Shown piece after piece: positions 1 through 12,898 of a stretch of DNA of 64,000 nucleotides (the first letter of the stretch is position 1; each line of letters opens with the position of its first letter). The translations under genes and the position numbers were made by a program. The stretch is from Medicago truncatula (lineage: Eukaryota > Streptophyta > Magnoliopsida > Fabales > Fabaceae), in assembly GCF_003473485.1 (NCBI RefSeq), contig NC_053044.1, positions 49,950,091 to 50,014,090 of the forward strand. The letters run 5' to 3'. The notes under the pieces are model-generated. The model was not told the origin of the DNA. It searched no databases and saw only the letters and a program-made list of their open reading frames with translations.

Positions 1-1232
1 TCCTCCGATCAGAATCCGCCCTCGCCAACAACCAAAACAACGTTTCCCTCACCATCGCCAAACATCTTTTCTCCAAAGAATCTCATCAAGACAAGAATAT
101 GGTGTTATCTCCACTTTCACTACAAGTTGTGCTAAGCATCATCGCTACTGGCTCCGAGGGCCCCACACAACAACAACTTCTCAACTTCCTCCAATCCAAA
201 TCCACCTATCAACTCAACTCCTTCGCCTCTACCCTCGTCTCCGTCATTCTAAAAGACGCTGCTCCCGCTTCAAACGAATTGTGTCTAATGATTTCAAGAA
301 CAAGGTATGTTTCTATATCTCCCCTCTTTTCACTACAAAATACATATGCATGTCCTGATTTTGTTAATATTTTTGTATTGCAATACTCGTGCAAAGAACT
401 CAACTATATATTTGGATAATTGATTTTAATTTTTGATATGGTTTTAAAGGCTGTTGAAGTGAACAATGAAGTGAATTTATGGGCTGAAAGAGAGACAAAT
501 GGTCTTATTAAAGAACTTCTTCCTTTAGGGTCGGTCGACTACTTTACTCAGCTAATATTTGCTAATGCACTATACTTTAAAGGAGAGTGGAATGATAATT
601 TTGATGCTTCGGAAACGAATGTCTATGATTTTCACCTTTTGAATGGAAACTCAGTTAAGGTTGACTTCATGACTAGTGATGAGAAGAAGCAGTTTATTAG
701 AGATTTCGATGATTTTAAAGTTCTTGGCCTTCCTTATAAGCAAGGCGAAGACAAGCGTCAATTTACGATGTACTTTTTTCTTCCAAATGCAAAAGATGGG
801 CTGCCAACTTTGCTTGAGAAGCTTGCTTCCGAATCTGAGTTACTGCAACACAAGCTTCCTCTTGACAAAGTGGAAGTAGGTGACTTTAGGATTCCAAGGT
901 TCAATATTTCATTTGAACTTGAAACTTCTGATATGTTAAAGGAGCTTGGCGTGGTTTTGCCTTTCACTAATGGAGGTTTGACTAAAATGGTGAACTCTGC
1001 TGTGAGTCAAAACCTTTATGTTTCCAAAATATTCCACAAGTCTTTCATTGAAGTAAATGAAGAAGGCACCAAAGCTGCTGCGGCCACCGCAGGTTTACTA
1101 TGTGGAAGCTCCTTGAGTCTTCCAACAGACATAAACTTTGTAGCTGACCACCCATTCTTATTTATTATCAGAGAAGATTTGACCGGAACTATCGTCTTTG
1201 TTGGGCAGGTGCTCAATCCTCTTGCTAGATGA
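1..1232 (+). pseudogene. Serpin locus 1 (5' end outside window), broken exon 1, intact exon 2
   Basis: Plant serpin, a suicide protease inhibitor expected in cytosol/nucleus (family knowledge; no signal peptide is visible). Exon 1 runs from before base 1 to 304 (donor GTATGT) and exon 2 from 450 to the TGA at 1230-1232, with the phase-0 intron shared by the other loci. Exon 1 reads NNVSLTIAKHLFSKESHQ and then SPLSLQVVLSIIATGSEGP. After LKDAAPA a block of about 22 codons present in the sister genes is missing. The FKRIVSNDFKNK segment that follows is in another frame, and about 9 further codons (TASVDF-type) are also missing. Splicing the exons as they stand gives an early stop in exon 2. Exon 2 itself is uninterrupted, with hinge EEGTKAAAATA, predicted P3-P1' C-G-S-S and the tail [14 protein letters not shown]. 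The call is a recently damaged copy; an alternative splice that restores the frame cannot be excluded. Confidence 0.8.
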
Positions 1233-4200
1233 TCTTAGTGAGTCACATTATATTCGATTGCTAATAGATAAATAGGGAACTTATTTTCTAATATTTCATG
1301 TGTTTATAATGAAGATAGTCCTATATTTGGATATGATTCATGTGCGGGTGATATTTTTAGCATATTTTTTCTGACATATGATGTTAGTAAAATGGGAATG
1401 TTAGAGAGATATTTACCTACGTTTTCACATGTTCATAAATATTTTTTTTCCCCAAAGAGTTCATAATTGTGTATGTTAATAATTTTTGACAGACTTCCTC
1501 TAATTTCTTTAACAATCGTATATTTTGATTTTGAACAGATTCAGTTTTAGGCATGTCAAGGACATCCCTGATTATCCATTTTTCCAAACCAATCCCAATT
1601 CATATTAGGAATAATGCACAAACTTGCAACAATTTATTTTCTTAGGATCTTTAATAAATCCAATATTCACCTATATAAAGGTTGCTAAGTTGATCCCGTA
1701 AACTCATATGGTAGAAAGGATATGTTGGAACACATATTCAAACATTCATCCTTGTTTTTGAATTTTACAGAACATGCAGAGCATTAATCGTCAAGAATAT
1801 TCTAAAGGCAAGTATTGGGGAAAACAAAGTAGTACATCTTAAGAGTTTTATTTTGTTCAGTCCAAACCTAATGTCTAATGTAAACCAAATTTGCTTTCAT
1901 ATATAAGAGTTTTATTTGAATTGATTTCTTTTATCCACAACTTTTCAATTTGTGTATCTTTTTAACTTTATAGAAGCTTAGACTAATTCTTTGATGAAAC
2001 ATCGACAAATTCTATTATATCATCTGTTGCCAATGATATAAATTTAGAAAGGAAATCAACATGTAAGTTTTCCTCTTCCCTCAAAAAAAAAAAAAAATGT
2101 AAGTTTTCCTCTGTAAGCAATATATCATTATTTGGTTTGATGCACACAATATTATGAATATAAATGGAGTTCATGAATATTAACAATATAAAATGTGGAT
2201 ATGAACTATGGATATAATTTTCTAATCCATGGATATGAAAAAGCATATATTATAATCGGTGAATTTACAAGAGTCGAAGGGGTTGATCCTAACAATTAGA
2301 CTTAAAAGATTACCATTTTAGTTTTTCTTCTTTAACTTTGAAGTATCATGTGACACTAGGAACTGGTTTACGATTTTTAATTTATTTTTAGGAATAACTA
2401 ATTTTTCTCCGACCTCTCTAGATCTCCAACATTGCCCTCCTCCCTTCCAACCCAAATATCTCTAGTTGCTGGGTGGTTTTTGGTACGACAACTGGTTTTT
2501 GGTCGTCTGCATCATTCACTCACCAGGTTTGTGGTGGTGCCGGTGCGCAGCGACTCGTGGTGGTTTTCGGGGACCCTCTTGGATGGATGGTTCACAGGGG
2601 TAGATCTAGATTCAGATCTCTCAGTGGCTGGTTCTCCGTCCTCCATCACTGTTCGGGTTTTGCTTTTTCGGTGGTGTTGGTAAATTATGTCTGATTCGTA
2701 TGCATGCATGCTTTATAACGATGTTTCAAAATGGTTCATGCCTGAACTTGTATTTTCTTGTTGAATGATGTGGTAATGATATCAAGCTTCGAGACAAAAA
2801 TCCTTCTCTCCATGCGCAAATGAAAGGGAAAGTTAATATTAAACGAAAATGAGTATTTTTTGGGGAATAATTGCGATTAATATCCAACATTTTTTTTAAT
2901 AATGTTGACAAAAAAAGGTTCAACCCTTGACAAAAAAAAAAAAAATCAACCGTTAATTATATGGGATCCATTTGATACAAGAGTAATTAATGCATTGATA
3001 AAAAAAGAAGTCAATTTTCCTCGAGTTGATATGAACAATGATAACATATTTAAGGGTTAAGTTTAATCCTCGATTCTTCCCTTTTTCATGTGAATTTCTA
3101 ACAAAAAAAATATTATTCCCTTCGTTATATAATTCATTCATTGATTTTTTTTCCTCTGATTTTTTTTCCTTTTTAAATTAATTACTTTCCAAGCTAAAAG
3201 ATTTGTGTTGTTCATTCGAAATTGTTTCCTCGTAACTAGGAATGACAACAGAGCACGGAAGGGTCCGTTTTAAACATCCCCCCACCCTTGCATCTTTGTA
3301 CTGCCCCAAAGCCCTATTGAAAATGATTATTGAACATTCACACCCCTCCCTTAACAGGGGACGAAGTTCCCAGCCCCATCCCCAACTCAGAAACGTTGAT
3401 TTTTTCAATAAAATAAAGTGTGTCTATGAATCTCCGCATTTTATATCTTCATTGCATCAAAGATTAAATCCTTAAAAAAAACATCATAGACTAATAATTA
3501 AATTCTACAATTTGACTAAAATCAATCAAAACTTATATAAAAAAAATAACACGGTAATATTGTACCATTTAAAAGGTAAACCCTCTGGTTCTTAGAGGAA
3601 TTATGTCTTGATAATTCAGAGTTAAATTGAAAGATAAGTAAAGTCTGATTAAGAATTGTTTCTATCAAGAATCGAATTTATACTCTTATAAACGATTCAT
3701 CCTAAAAGACACATCAACCACTTGATCCCAATCACATGGTTCTTTAATCTTTTATTTTAAGTTGTGTTGATATATCATTGTATATAAAATCAAATAATTA
3801 TATCATTATGATTATCATTGTGTTGATTCATAAATGGATCAATTTTCTTTAGGGGAATATACATTTATGAAATAATGTATTGTATATTCATAATCATAAT
3901 CAATCAAATAATTATAAATTAAATAATTATATCATTATGATTATTTTAAATTGTATTGTATAGTCATAAATGTTAATTGTATTGTATAGTCTTATGTATA
4001 TACCCCCTCTAGGTGATGTCCTTTGGTTTTGGGAGAAAAGGTGCAGCAACTTTTTCAGTGTGGTAAAACATTTGATTTACTTCGATTGTTTTTAAAAGTT
4101 GTTTGATTTAATAAAGTTTAAAATAGTTTAAAATAAAAATAAATGAGTGTGATAGTGTGGAACTCAAAGTTATGGTGGAAATGATTTTTAAAACTTAAAA

Positions 4201-4650
4201 CAAATTTGAAATATTGAATTCCAAATATCGCATTTCCATGAATGACATTTGAATCCTTAAAACAAATACACCATAAAAATTCATTTAATAATTAGTACTA
4301 AACTCCATAAATTAAATCACGAAAAACAAAATTCCAGCTGGTGCAACTTAGAAATACAGCTGTAACCAAAAAAAAACTTAGAAATACAGCTGTTCTCTTC
4401 ACTTTTGGTATTGTAGAATGAATTAAATTGGCATTTAATCAGAGTAAATGCACTGCTTAATGTGCAAAACTTATTTCGGTATGAAATTTGATTTTTATTT
4501 CCTTTTATAATTTTTCTATGCTGATCACCATATTAAATATCTTTTTTATACGCTCTCAATTTTTTATCAACAATTGTGCTCTCAAATTTTGATATTTATT
4601 TCCCTTTTCTTCTATTGTAACATAACATATACTTGATTGGTTTTCAATTG
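1233..4650. other. Intergenic DNA, AT-rich, no supported gene
   Basis: This holds AT-rich DNA with poly-A/T runs. An open stretch at about 2432-2683 in a more GC-balanced patch resembles no family I know. A G/C-rich patch at about 3236-3400 begins with TAGGAATGACAA, like one end of a hAT element, but I found no partner end. Short AT-rich words such as AAATAATTATATCATTATG recur at about 3790 and 3920. Part of the interval must hold the F-box promoter. Confidence 0.5.
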
Positions 4651-5883
4651 ATGGCATCTGCTCGTACGCAACTAAAGGAATCAATGGCACTCACTAAAAA
4701 AGAGGTTAGCAATCATATACCTCGTGATATTTCTTTTCTTATTCTATCCAAATTGCCTGTGAAATCTCTCAAGCGATTTACATGTGTGTGTAAATTTTGG
4801 GCTAATTTTTTTGAAAAACCTCAATTCATGAGCATGTACCTGTCTAAATATGATGATCATCATAATTCAAGACTCCTCCTTAAGCAGACTCCTTCTTTCT
4901 TCGACTATGATGATCATGATTATTTATTTTTGCTTCTTGGTGAGACGTTTGAGAATAGTGTCAAGTTAGATTGGCCACCTCCAATTGATGTGGATCGCGA
5001 AGGTATTTTAATTGCTGGTTCTATTGTTAATGGCATACTTTGTCTCTGTCAAGGCAATGGAAGAGGTGACACCACTTGGATTGCACAAAAAGTTGTATTG
5101 TGGAACCCATCTACAGAGGAATTCAAAGTCATTCCTAATGGTTCTTTTGAACATGCAATTCTGAAAGCCTTTCCTCCTGGCACTGTTTTTGAGGATCTTC
5201 CTGTTATTAATACTATTGTTAACATTCATGGTTTTGGTTATGACCCAGTGTCCGATGACTACAAGCTGATTCGATGTTTTTGTTTTTTCGACAATCCCGA
5301 GAAGCGTGATCCAAATGATGAGATCTTATGGCAGATATATGACCTAAGAAGCAACTGTTGGAGGGATCTTCAAGTAGAAATGCCAAGTCATCTTTGGACT
5401 GACATGTGGCAAGAGACTGGTTATGCGGTGTACTTGCAAGGGATGTGCCACTGGTGGGGCTATGAAGATTATTTTGGGGATGAGGTGTTGGTATCATTTA
5501 ACCTGAGTAATGAGGTCTTCATTACAACACCCTTCAACCATAATTATGGTAGATTTGCTAAACACATGGTGGTGTTGAAAGAGTCCATTGCTATGATCGA
5601 GTATCAAGATTCTTCTTGTCTTTACATATCAATTTTGGGTGAATTTGGTGTGGCGGATTCATGGACGAGACTTTTGAAAATTGGACCCCTACCCGGTGTG
5701 TTGGAACCTATTGGAGTTGGAAAGAATGGCGATATATTCTACATAAATTATGATGAAGAAGTTGCAAGGTTTGATTTAAATGCTGAAGTGATTGAAGATA
5801 TGGGGGTTAATGGAAGGCATAGATGTAGTCAAATGGTTATTTATAATGAAAGTCTTCTTCCAATTGGAGGAATGCGTGGTTGA
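4651..5883 (+). CDS. F-box protein with F-box-associated interaction domain (FBA type 1)
   Basis: Single-exon gene of 410 aa. Proteins of this class are substrate-recognition subunits of SCF (SKP1-cullin-F-box) E3 ubiquitin ligases, the F-box binding SKP1/ASK and the C-terminal part binding the target. The F-box is at about residues 22-62 (IPRDISFLILSKLPVKSLKR, then FTCVCKFWANFF). F-box-associated blocks follow: VVLWNPSTEEFKVIP, HGFGYDPVSDDYKLIR, WQIYDLRSNCWRDL, GMCHWWGYE, and LVSFNLSNEVFITTPF. The first in-frame ATG is at 4651; a second at 4684 (MALTKKEV) also lies upstream of the F-box and could be used. Length and layout are normal for the very large legume FBA family, and there are no internal stops. 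The target cannot be read from sequence. It lies between serpin loci 1 and 2 with no operon-like link to them. Confidence 0.9.
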   Translation: MASARTQLKESMALTKKEVSNHIPRDISFLILSKLPVKSLKRFTCVCKFWANFFEKPQFMSMYLSKYDDHHNSRLLLKQTPSFFDYDDHDYLFLLLGETFENSVKLDWPPPIDVDREGILIAGSIVNGILCLCQGNGRGDTTWIAQKVVLWNPSTEEFKVIPNGSFEHAILKAFPPGTVFEDLPVINTIVNIHGFGYDPVSDDYKLIRCFCFFDNPEKRDPNDEILWQIYDLRSNCWRDLQVEMPSHLWTDMWQETGYAVYLQGMCHWWGYEDYFGDEVLVSFNLSNEVFITTPFNHNYGRFAKHMVVLKESIAMIEYQDSSCLYISILGEFGVADSWTRLLKIGPLPGVLEPIGVGKNGDIFYINYDEEVARFDLNAEVIEDMGVNGRHRCSQMVIYNESLLPIGGMRG

Positions 5884-6189
5884 TTGTTTTCCTTAGCATG
5901 CATTAGAGGTTATGGTTATTAGAAATGGATTAGTGTGTTATTTTTTTTTAATTTTAAATTCTATTAAATGGATTGTAAACTATACATGTTATATTTTGAA
6001 AGGATAATGATGTATGGTGCGATTTGTATCACCCATGATGTCAACATCTCTCCATGAATTCCACCAAAAATGGAAATTTAAGTTTGAACATCCAATATAT
6101 GCTATGTATGTGTTGTTTTGTTGGTTTTCGTCGCTGCTAGATTGTTTGCTCTTCTTTATCCAATTGTAATACTCATTATAATATGAATA

Positions 6190-7545
6190 AAATGTCTTCT
6201 GTTATCATGTTCATATGTAATCCAGATGGTTCTATCTATAAATACAAGGCAAGACTTCTTGCAAAAGTATTGCATCAACAAGGAGGCATAGATTTCTCTG
6301 AAACATTAAGTCCTCTGGTCAAACCTACTACAATATGTGTGGTTCTCACTACTCCACTCTCATAAAACTTGCCTTTCAAGAAAATTGACATCAACGATGC
6401 CTTTTAAATGGTGACTTATCGGAACCCATCTACATTTGTCAAAGGTCAATCTGGTTCTCTACTTTGTAAACTCAATTAATCTCTCTATGGTCTTAAACAA
6501 GCTACCGGATCTTGGTTCCAAAAACTCAATTCATATCTCACTCAACCAGGTTTCCAAACCACTAAAAATGACATTTCACTCTGTACCGAAATCACTCATA
6601 CTGTCCACCCTTCTTATGCCTGTCTATGTTGATGATGTGATCATCACATGACATTCTTTCCAAGACAGAAATAATTTCATTTTGTCCCAAAATAATCACT
6701 TTCCTTTGAAAGACCTAGGAAATTTACACTATTTTCTTGGTATCCAAGTTAACAGAAATTCCTCAACTAGCATATATGTCTTACTCAAACAAAGTATATT
6801 CATGGCATACTCCTCAAATCCAATTATATGCTCACTGTAAACTCAATACCTACACCAATGGTTTCCTCTTCAAAACTTTCAACATATGAAACTCCCGACT
6901 TCGATGATTCATCACTATATATTTCCATTGTAGGTTGCCTTCAGTACATATAACTATTACCATACCTGACTTAGCCTTTGTTGTAAATAAGGTTTGTCAA
7001 GATATGCATTGTACAAAAGAACCACACTTAATGGCAGTAAATTGAATCTTCATATACCTTCAAGGAGCTGCACATTACGGCCTCACTTTCATATCATCTA
7101 AGTCTCTTAATCTTTCAACACTTTGTGATGCTAGTGATTAAGGATCTGATCCTGATGAAAGACGATCCACCACATGTTCCTGTGTTTACTTAGGCAAAAA
7201 ATCTTGTCTCATGGTCATCTAATAAAAATTTTGTAGCGTAAAGGTCTCATAGTTTGGCATTTTTTTTCCCAGTAAAATCTTATGGCTGCAATCACTTCTT
7301 CATGAGTTTAAATTCCGTCAATCTTGGCACCAAAATATTTTGTGTATACTCTTAGTGAAGTTCTTCTTGCCTCTAATCCTATCCTCCACTCTTGCACAAA
7401 ACACTTTGAGTTGGACGTGACTACTTGATACGAGAAAAAATTCAAGCTAAATCTCTACAAATTTTTCATATTGCTTCTTCTGAACAAAGGTTTATGTAAG
7501 TATACCTTTCATGTAAGGTGGGTTCTAAGGTGAGGGGGAAATAAG
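6190..7545 (+). mobile_element. Ty1/copia retrotransposon fossil (pol: reverse transcriptase to RNase H)
   Basis: Decayed internal fragment of a Ty1/copia element. Recognisable pieces in order are a reverse-transcriptase start (YKARLLAKVLHQQGG, ETLSPLVKPTT), the active-site block YVDDVI at about 6629, the block GNLHYFLGIQVNRN at about 6719, and RNase H-like pieces up to about 7500. A purine-rich stretch at about 7528-7546 could be the polypurine-tract region. No gag, integrase or flanking LTR is evident. It is broken many times and is clearly old. Confidence 0.8.
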
Positions 7546-7546
7546 T

Positions 7547-9588
7547 CCCTCACCAGTGTATACCATCAATTATATATCATTAAGCTAAGGGCTCAGATTT
7601 ATTGAGAACAAAAGGTAACACCTACGCCCTCTCCCATCCTTTCATTTCAAGACGTGACACTTCCTCAACGCACTAATCACTTCTACAAGGTCCTCTGGCT
7701 CCATCACTGAGCCAAGTCGCTGCCGCCCAATCAACTTGCCGACACGAGCTTCATCTTAACCATAATGATAAGTGGTCAGCGCGCTCTTCCTGGGGAGAAA
7801 CTTCCTCACTAACAGAGATATATAGTGAAGTTGAGTGATCTAATGGCAGCGGTGAGCCGGTGAGCCATGATGTAAAGGGTTCGGGTCCGAAAGATTTTAG
7901 ATGCAGTTATTTCTTACTATCAAAGTTATTGTTGTTATGAGTTGCAATTTCCCTGGTTTTCTGCTGATCAATAACGTCTTAACAAAAAATAAAGAGCCAT
8001 TAGTGAACTTAAATGGCTGGATAGATTTATCAGATAACATAAAAATTATGACTTTTTTTTTATTCAATGGAAAGTTGAATCAATTGATTCTGGAAATTCT
8101 GGTAGTTAAAAAATTGTCATAGATTTCATAAAAGGTTCGAATAAGTTGAGTTAACTGTATTAAATCTGCAAGTACGCATAGCAGATAACAAATGGGTCAA
8201 ATCAGAATGACAAGAAGCAATTTATGAAATGAGATAAAAATAAAAGAGTATGGATCAATATGCATTAATATTCTTCAGCTTTAATAGCACAATCTTTGAT
8301 GATGAATTCTAAAAGCCATTATGTACCCAAAAAATATATTGAAATGTACCAAAAAAGAATTCTAAGAGCCCTTTACACTAAAAATAATTCTGTGTGGTAC
8401 AATCTTGTGACATTCATTTGCTCAATCTTGCACGTGAAGAAGACAATAGAAATATTAGATGCAAATGCACATGTTAGAGTAAACTTGATTTTCATGCAGT
8501 AGGTTATTATTAGTACATTAAATGTATAGTGCCTTGTTATGCTCACTGCAAGCTCAGGAAACAATGTTATAAGTTATAACACATAAACCAAACAAAACAG
8601 TTCCTTCAGAATGAATTGAAGGAAAGTTGATCAAATATAGTGTTATGATTCAATATAGCATTTGAGGAAACACACTTGGCATAATATTATTAGTTGAAAT
8701 TGAATGGACACATGTCTGGTGATCCTAAAATAAAGGAACCTTGGATGTGCATAAATAGTGAAAGGAGGATCAATAGTGGGTGTGAAGAATATTGATGAAG
8801 TCTCTCCTCTCTTCCTTGGGTACTCCCTAGTAGAGTAATGACTTAGTCTTCTTGTATCTTTCCTTTCTCTTTCATGTACTTAGAACATAAGTTTTAATTG
8901 ATTTCTAATCTATCAATTTTATCTTTGATTGAATAATTAATTTCCAACTATCCATTTATTACACTATCAATTGTGCAAACCCTTACATAGAGCTCAAGAA
9001 GTTGGATTGTGAACTCCTCCAGAGGCATGTTTCAAAGTAAGTTCTACAATGTTTTCCCTCTTTGCTTATAATTTTCAAGCTGATAATGAAGACAATGCAA
9101 TCAATTCAAAAATAAAGTCATTCTAGGACAGGATACTACAGCTAAAGTGAATGGCTTCTAGTGGCAAACTTGTTTTAGACATCAAAGGCTTCAAATTGAA
9201 AGCAAAATGAAGACAGTAGCAACATTGGTACTCCAATTACCTTTATATTCATCAAAGGCTCTGTGGAAGGGAATTTACTTATTCTATGTAATCATTTTAC
9301 TATCTAATTCTTCTATACTGCTATTCTTTCTATAATTCTTGTCTATCAACAAAAGTGGGATATAAAGTAAAGAGCAAAGCAACAATTGAACTGTTGTTTG
9401 ATGAAAATGTAATCAATCCACCACCAAGATATAAGAAACCATTAGCTAAGCTCAACTAAAACAGCATGTTTAAACAACATAAAATTAGAATATGATTGAA
9501 GAAAACTAATTAACAACATTATTTGATTAAAAAAATATCATTTGATTCAAAAAAGAAAAAAGCTGAAATAGTTATAGCCTATTGTCTA
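7547..9588. other. Intergenic DNA with no supported gene
   Basis: AT-rich DNA between the copia fossil and serpin remnant 2. Short open stretches at about 7901-8122 and 8296-8502 show no family motif and are probably chance. The only structured part I see is the tRNA-like segment at 7834-7889, listed separately. Confidence 0.4.
7834..7889 (+). repeat. tRNA-like pol III box A/box B segment, possible SINE head
   Basis: TGATCTAATGGCAGCGG (box A-like) is followed about 40 bp later by GGGTTCGGGTCCG (box B-like, one change from GGTTCGANTCC). The spacing fits a tRNA-derived SINE head. I see no clear 3' tail or target-site duplication, so the call is tentative. Confidence 0.3.
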
Positions 9589-9589
9589 T

Positions 9590-10040
9590 TATTGGTAACC
9601 CAGCAAGAGGATTGAGCACCTGTCCAACAAATTAAAGAGGATTGTTCCGGTCCAATCTTCTTTAATTAGAAATAAGAATGGGTGGTCAGCTACAAAGTCT
9701 AGTCGAGGACGAGGAGGACCAAAGGATTCGCAAAAGGCATTATGTGGCATGGATTGGGTGAAAATCAACAACGGAAGCCAAGAAGAGGAAGTGTTTGTTC
9801 AATCCAAACACTATCGGGCAAAATTAGAGAGGCGAGGCCGCCGGTGAGATAAGGGTCCGTGAGTACGCGAATGAGTTGAGATGATGGATAGATTTGGAGC
9901 AGAGGAAGTCAAGAATCTGTTGTTGAGTGGGACCCTCAGAGCCGGCAGCGATTATGATGCTGAGAATAACTTGAATCGAGAGTGGTGAAAACATAATGTT
10001 GGCTATTTTGAGTGAAACGTTGGTTAGTTTCAGTGATCAT
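9590..10040 (-). pseudogene. Serpin locus 2: exon 1 fragment fused to exon 2 tail
   Basis: On the minus strand from ATG 10040 the sequence gives recognisable serpin exon 1 in shifting frames: VFTTLDSS, then FSPLSIQVILSII, then GSEGPTQQQILDFL and SVWIEQTL. It then jumps directly to the RCL-distal end of exon 2, [20 protein letters not shown], at about 9700. The intron and most of exon 2 (about 700 nt of coding sequence) are absent, and a small insertion disturbs the final FVGQVLNP block. This is a heavily deleted relic that cannot encode an inhibitor. Confidence 0.8.
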
Positions 10041-10115
10041 TGAATCACTCAAGACCTTATATATATACTTCAAAAGAGATAAAGCGTTGCTCTCACGCTT
10101 TGAATATAATATTAG

Positions 10116-10514
10116 GAGAACTTCTACGGTACACTCACAAAATGAGGTGTATCGGTACTCTGTTTTTTAATTTTATAAATGAACGATCATTTTTTATGTA
10201 GTAAATAACTATTTGTCAATATTCATTTATATTTTAGAGAACAACATTTCGTAAGAAAAAACATCATTTAATTGTTTATAAGAATCATTTATTATCGTAA
10301 AAAATAATGAATGTTCTCAATTATGAGTGATAAAAATCTAAAAAAATAAAAAATTATTTCGTTGACACTTTTGATGAATAAGATTTAATTATTGTAATTA
10401 TAAATGATAAAAAAATAATATTTTTTTTAAAAAAAAATAACTCATTTAACTATGAATTTAAAGAGTGAGTTTACCGGTACACTCAAATATAGTGGGTGTA
10501 CCATAGAATTTGCT
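10116..10514. mobile_element. Mutator-type MITE, 399 bp
   Basis: Imperfect terminal inverted repeats of about 45 bp are present; each end carries (T/C)CTAYGGTACAC followed by a second GTGTAYCGGTA-type block. A perfect 9-bp direct repeat, TAATATTAG, flanks the element at 10107-10115 and 10515-10523, as expected for Mutator-superfamily insertion. It has no coding capacity. It sits just upstream of serpin remnant 2. Confidence 0.8.
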
Positions 10515-10523
10515 TAATATTAG

Positions 10524-12794
10524 GGCTTCTGGTTGAAATATAAATAATCTTTGCGAATTGCTTTTCAAACATGTGTTTTTTCCTAAAAACAAATGGAAAA
10601 TACATTTTCTCCTACCGCTGACTCGTTAACTACAATCGGCTTTGTTGCATTAAGTGCACTTTCTGGCTGAGAATCAATTGTGATTATACTTGTTTAGGTC
10701 GAAAAAATCAAAATAAATTGAGACTTATTCGGAATGCTATGAAACTTTACATATCCTCTATATATATTTTTATAGAGGTGTCTGCAAAAAAAAATCAGCT
10801 CAAAATTCGATTTCTAGGTCGATGTTTTAATGTTTTGGTTTCTTGAGTTTTTGACGCATTAAAAATTCATATTTAATATGTAGTAATATTTTTGATAGAA
10901 TTCATTTATCACTTGAGTCTAATTTATTGAACAGTATGTTTGATACCTCATTTTTTTTTGTCAAGATACCTCATAATTTTTTCATGGCTCAATATTTTTT
11001 TTTTGTCAAACAGCCTAAAAACCAAAATTTTATATACTAAAGTGAATAAGTAAAAATTTGGAGTTCAAATTTCGACACCTTTGTATATAATACAAAATCT
11101 CTACCACATGAGTTATATTCACAGGACCATTACTCAATTTTTTTTAATAATACTCAAATTAATTTTTAACCTATTCATATAAAATTCATACAAAAATTAA
11201 TCTCTTTTTTGTTGTTGTCAAGATACACAAATATTCACGAACCCTTAATTTCCTATGTTTCATGCATTAAATAAAAATTTAGGGTATTGTCGAAATAAGA
11301 AGGGTTTTATAGGTTTTGTCAAAATAAGAAGTAAAATAAGGAGTACGTTCTTGGATCGGATACTAAAAAATTTTCGAGGGTATCTTAGTGCATATATATA
11401 TGAACTTTTCAAAAATCCCACACTATTGTTTGCTTTGTACGAAACCCAAATGCGTGAAACAAAAAGCGAAGAGTTCCATTTTCATTGGGGAAAGTACTTG
11501 GATAACATACTTGGGTAACTTTGAGTTTTGGTGCCTTTAATGTATTTTGACGAGAGAGAATGATTCGTTATAAAGTAAATATAGAGACAAAGTCACCAAT
11601 ATCACCGGATCTTTACCACTTTAATCTCATGAATCCCAAATGCTTGTTGATTCCATCATTCACAAAGGTATATTCAACTATCATCTTATGTTCAATTCAG
11701 ATTTTGCTTAATGTAATCTTAAGTGAAATTAGACAAGGTGTGCATTGCTTTAAAAACTTTGAACGTCAAGTTTACGTACCATATATCTTGTTCAAAAAAA
11801 AATAAAAAATTACGTACCACATATATAATCTAAGTTCACATAACTTATTTATTTACCTAGGCTATGTAGACCGAGTTCGCGAACTAACTCTGCGTGAAGG
11901 AAGATAACTTGATACATAAGTTGGTTGACATAACTTACGGGTTTATGAAGGGTTTTTGGTACATTTGGAAATAACTTGATAGTGACTTATTTGATCATTT
12001 CACGTGAATTAAAAAAGTGTATAAATTAAAGAGAGAGAAAAATGTTTTCTAAACTACTCTTGTAAAATAAAAGATATTGAATTGAAAATGATGCAAATAA
12101 TATTAATTAGAGGGTATATTTGAAAAAAACGTAGTTAATATTGCATTAAAAAGTGAAATCAGTGGTTTATTTTGAAACATCTTTTTACAAATAGGTCAAT
12201 CATAACGGATGGAGTACTTTTTTTGACAATCGGATAGAGTATTGTTTAAGGGTATATTTGTCCTTTGAGAGTGTAACCAGATCAGACTTGTTAGGGTTTT
12301 ACTAGAAAAAATCTTAAATTTTTTAGTGTTTTTCTTATAAGTTTGTTGAAATTTGGGGTCTAACTCATCCTCGGCTTGCAAACTGGCTTGCAAGGTGAGG
12401 ATTGCCTCTTCTATATAAACTTTTATCAAGAGTCTTCTCTATCCGACGTGGGACTTATGTTTTTCCCCAATAAAGTTAATTTTTTCATCTTTATTATGTG
12501 TCGTTTTAATCCCTTTTTACTTTCTTTTGTAGTGATTTTTGACAAAACTTGGGTTTATGGCCTGGTCTGATTTTGTCTAATTGTGTGAAATTGATCAAGT
12601 TATTTGCTTGTAGTTTGGTTTGATATAAGGTGAGTTCCAAGTACAGCAGTCCTGCAACTCCAGCAAACTAAGTAATTTGTTCCATTTGGAAGCTTTTCGA
12701 CGCAAATCAATATGAACTACTATCCGAAATTGAACATTCGCCAAAACTAGTTTCTTCATGGTATATTTTAATAGAGGATTGCTATTTTCCACGA
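10524..12794. other. Intergenic DNA, AT-rich
   Basis: No supported gene. A segment at about 12380-12475 (GGTGAGGATTGCCTC, TATATAA, CCGACGTGGGACTT) resembles a promoter-like block often found in dispersed plant repeats. Open stretches at 11255-11518 and 11560-11805 have no recognisable motif. Confidence 0.4.
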
Positions 12795-12898
12795 ATAGCA
12801 CGATGGTGTGCAAATTTACTAACACAATTTTGTTTTTAATATAAAAATAGCACGATGGTGTGCAAATTTACTAACACAATTTTGTTTTTAATATAAAA
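12795..12898 (+). repeat. Perfect 52-bp tandem duplication
   Basis: The 52-bp unit beginning ATAGCACGATGGTGTGCAAA occurs twice head to tail (12795-12846 and 12847-12898) with no difference that I can see. This implies a very recent duplication. Confidence 0.9.

Noticed and set aside
2432-2683. Open frame of 83 codons with a Trp/Val-rich product
   Set aside because: No family motif, overlapping open frames in all directions in a GC-richer patch, and no splice or start context; likely chance or repeat-derived.
3236-3420. G/C-rich patch starting TAGGAATGACAA as a complete hAT element
   Set aside because: Only one possible end was found; no partner inverted repeat or target duplication within reach.
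6190-7545. Copia fragment as a live element
   Set aside because: Decayed in many places, with no LTRs, gag or integrase; treated as a fossil only.
8296-8564. Overlapping open frames on both strands
   Set aside because: Low-complexity AT-rich codons, no homology, no promoter or splice support.
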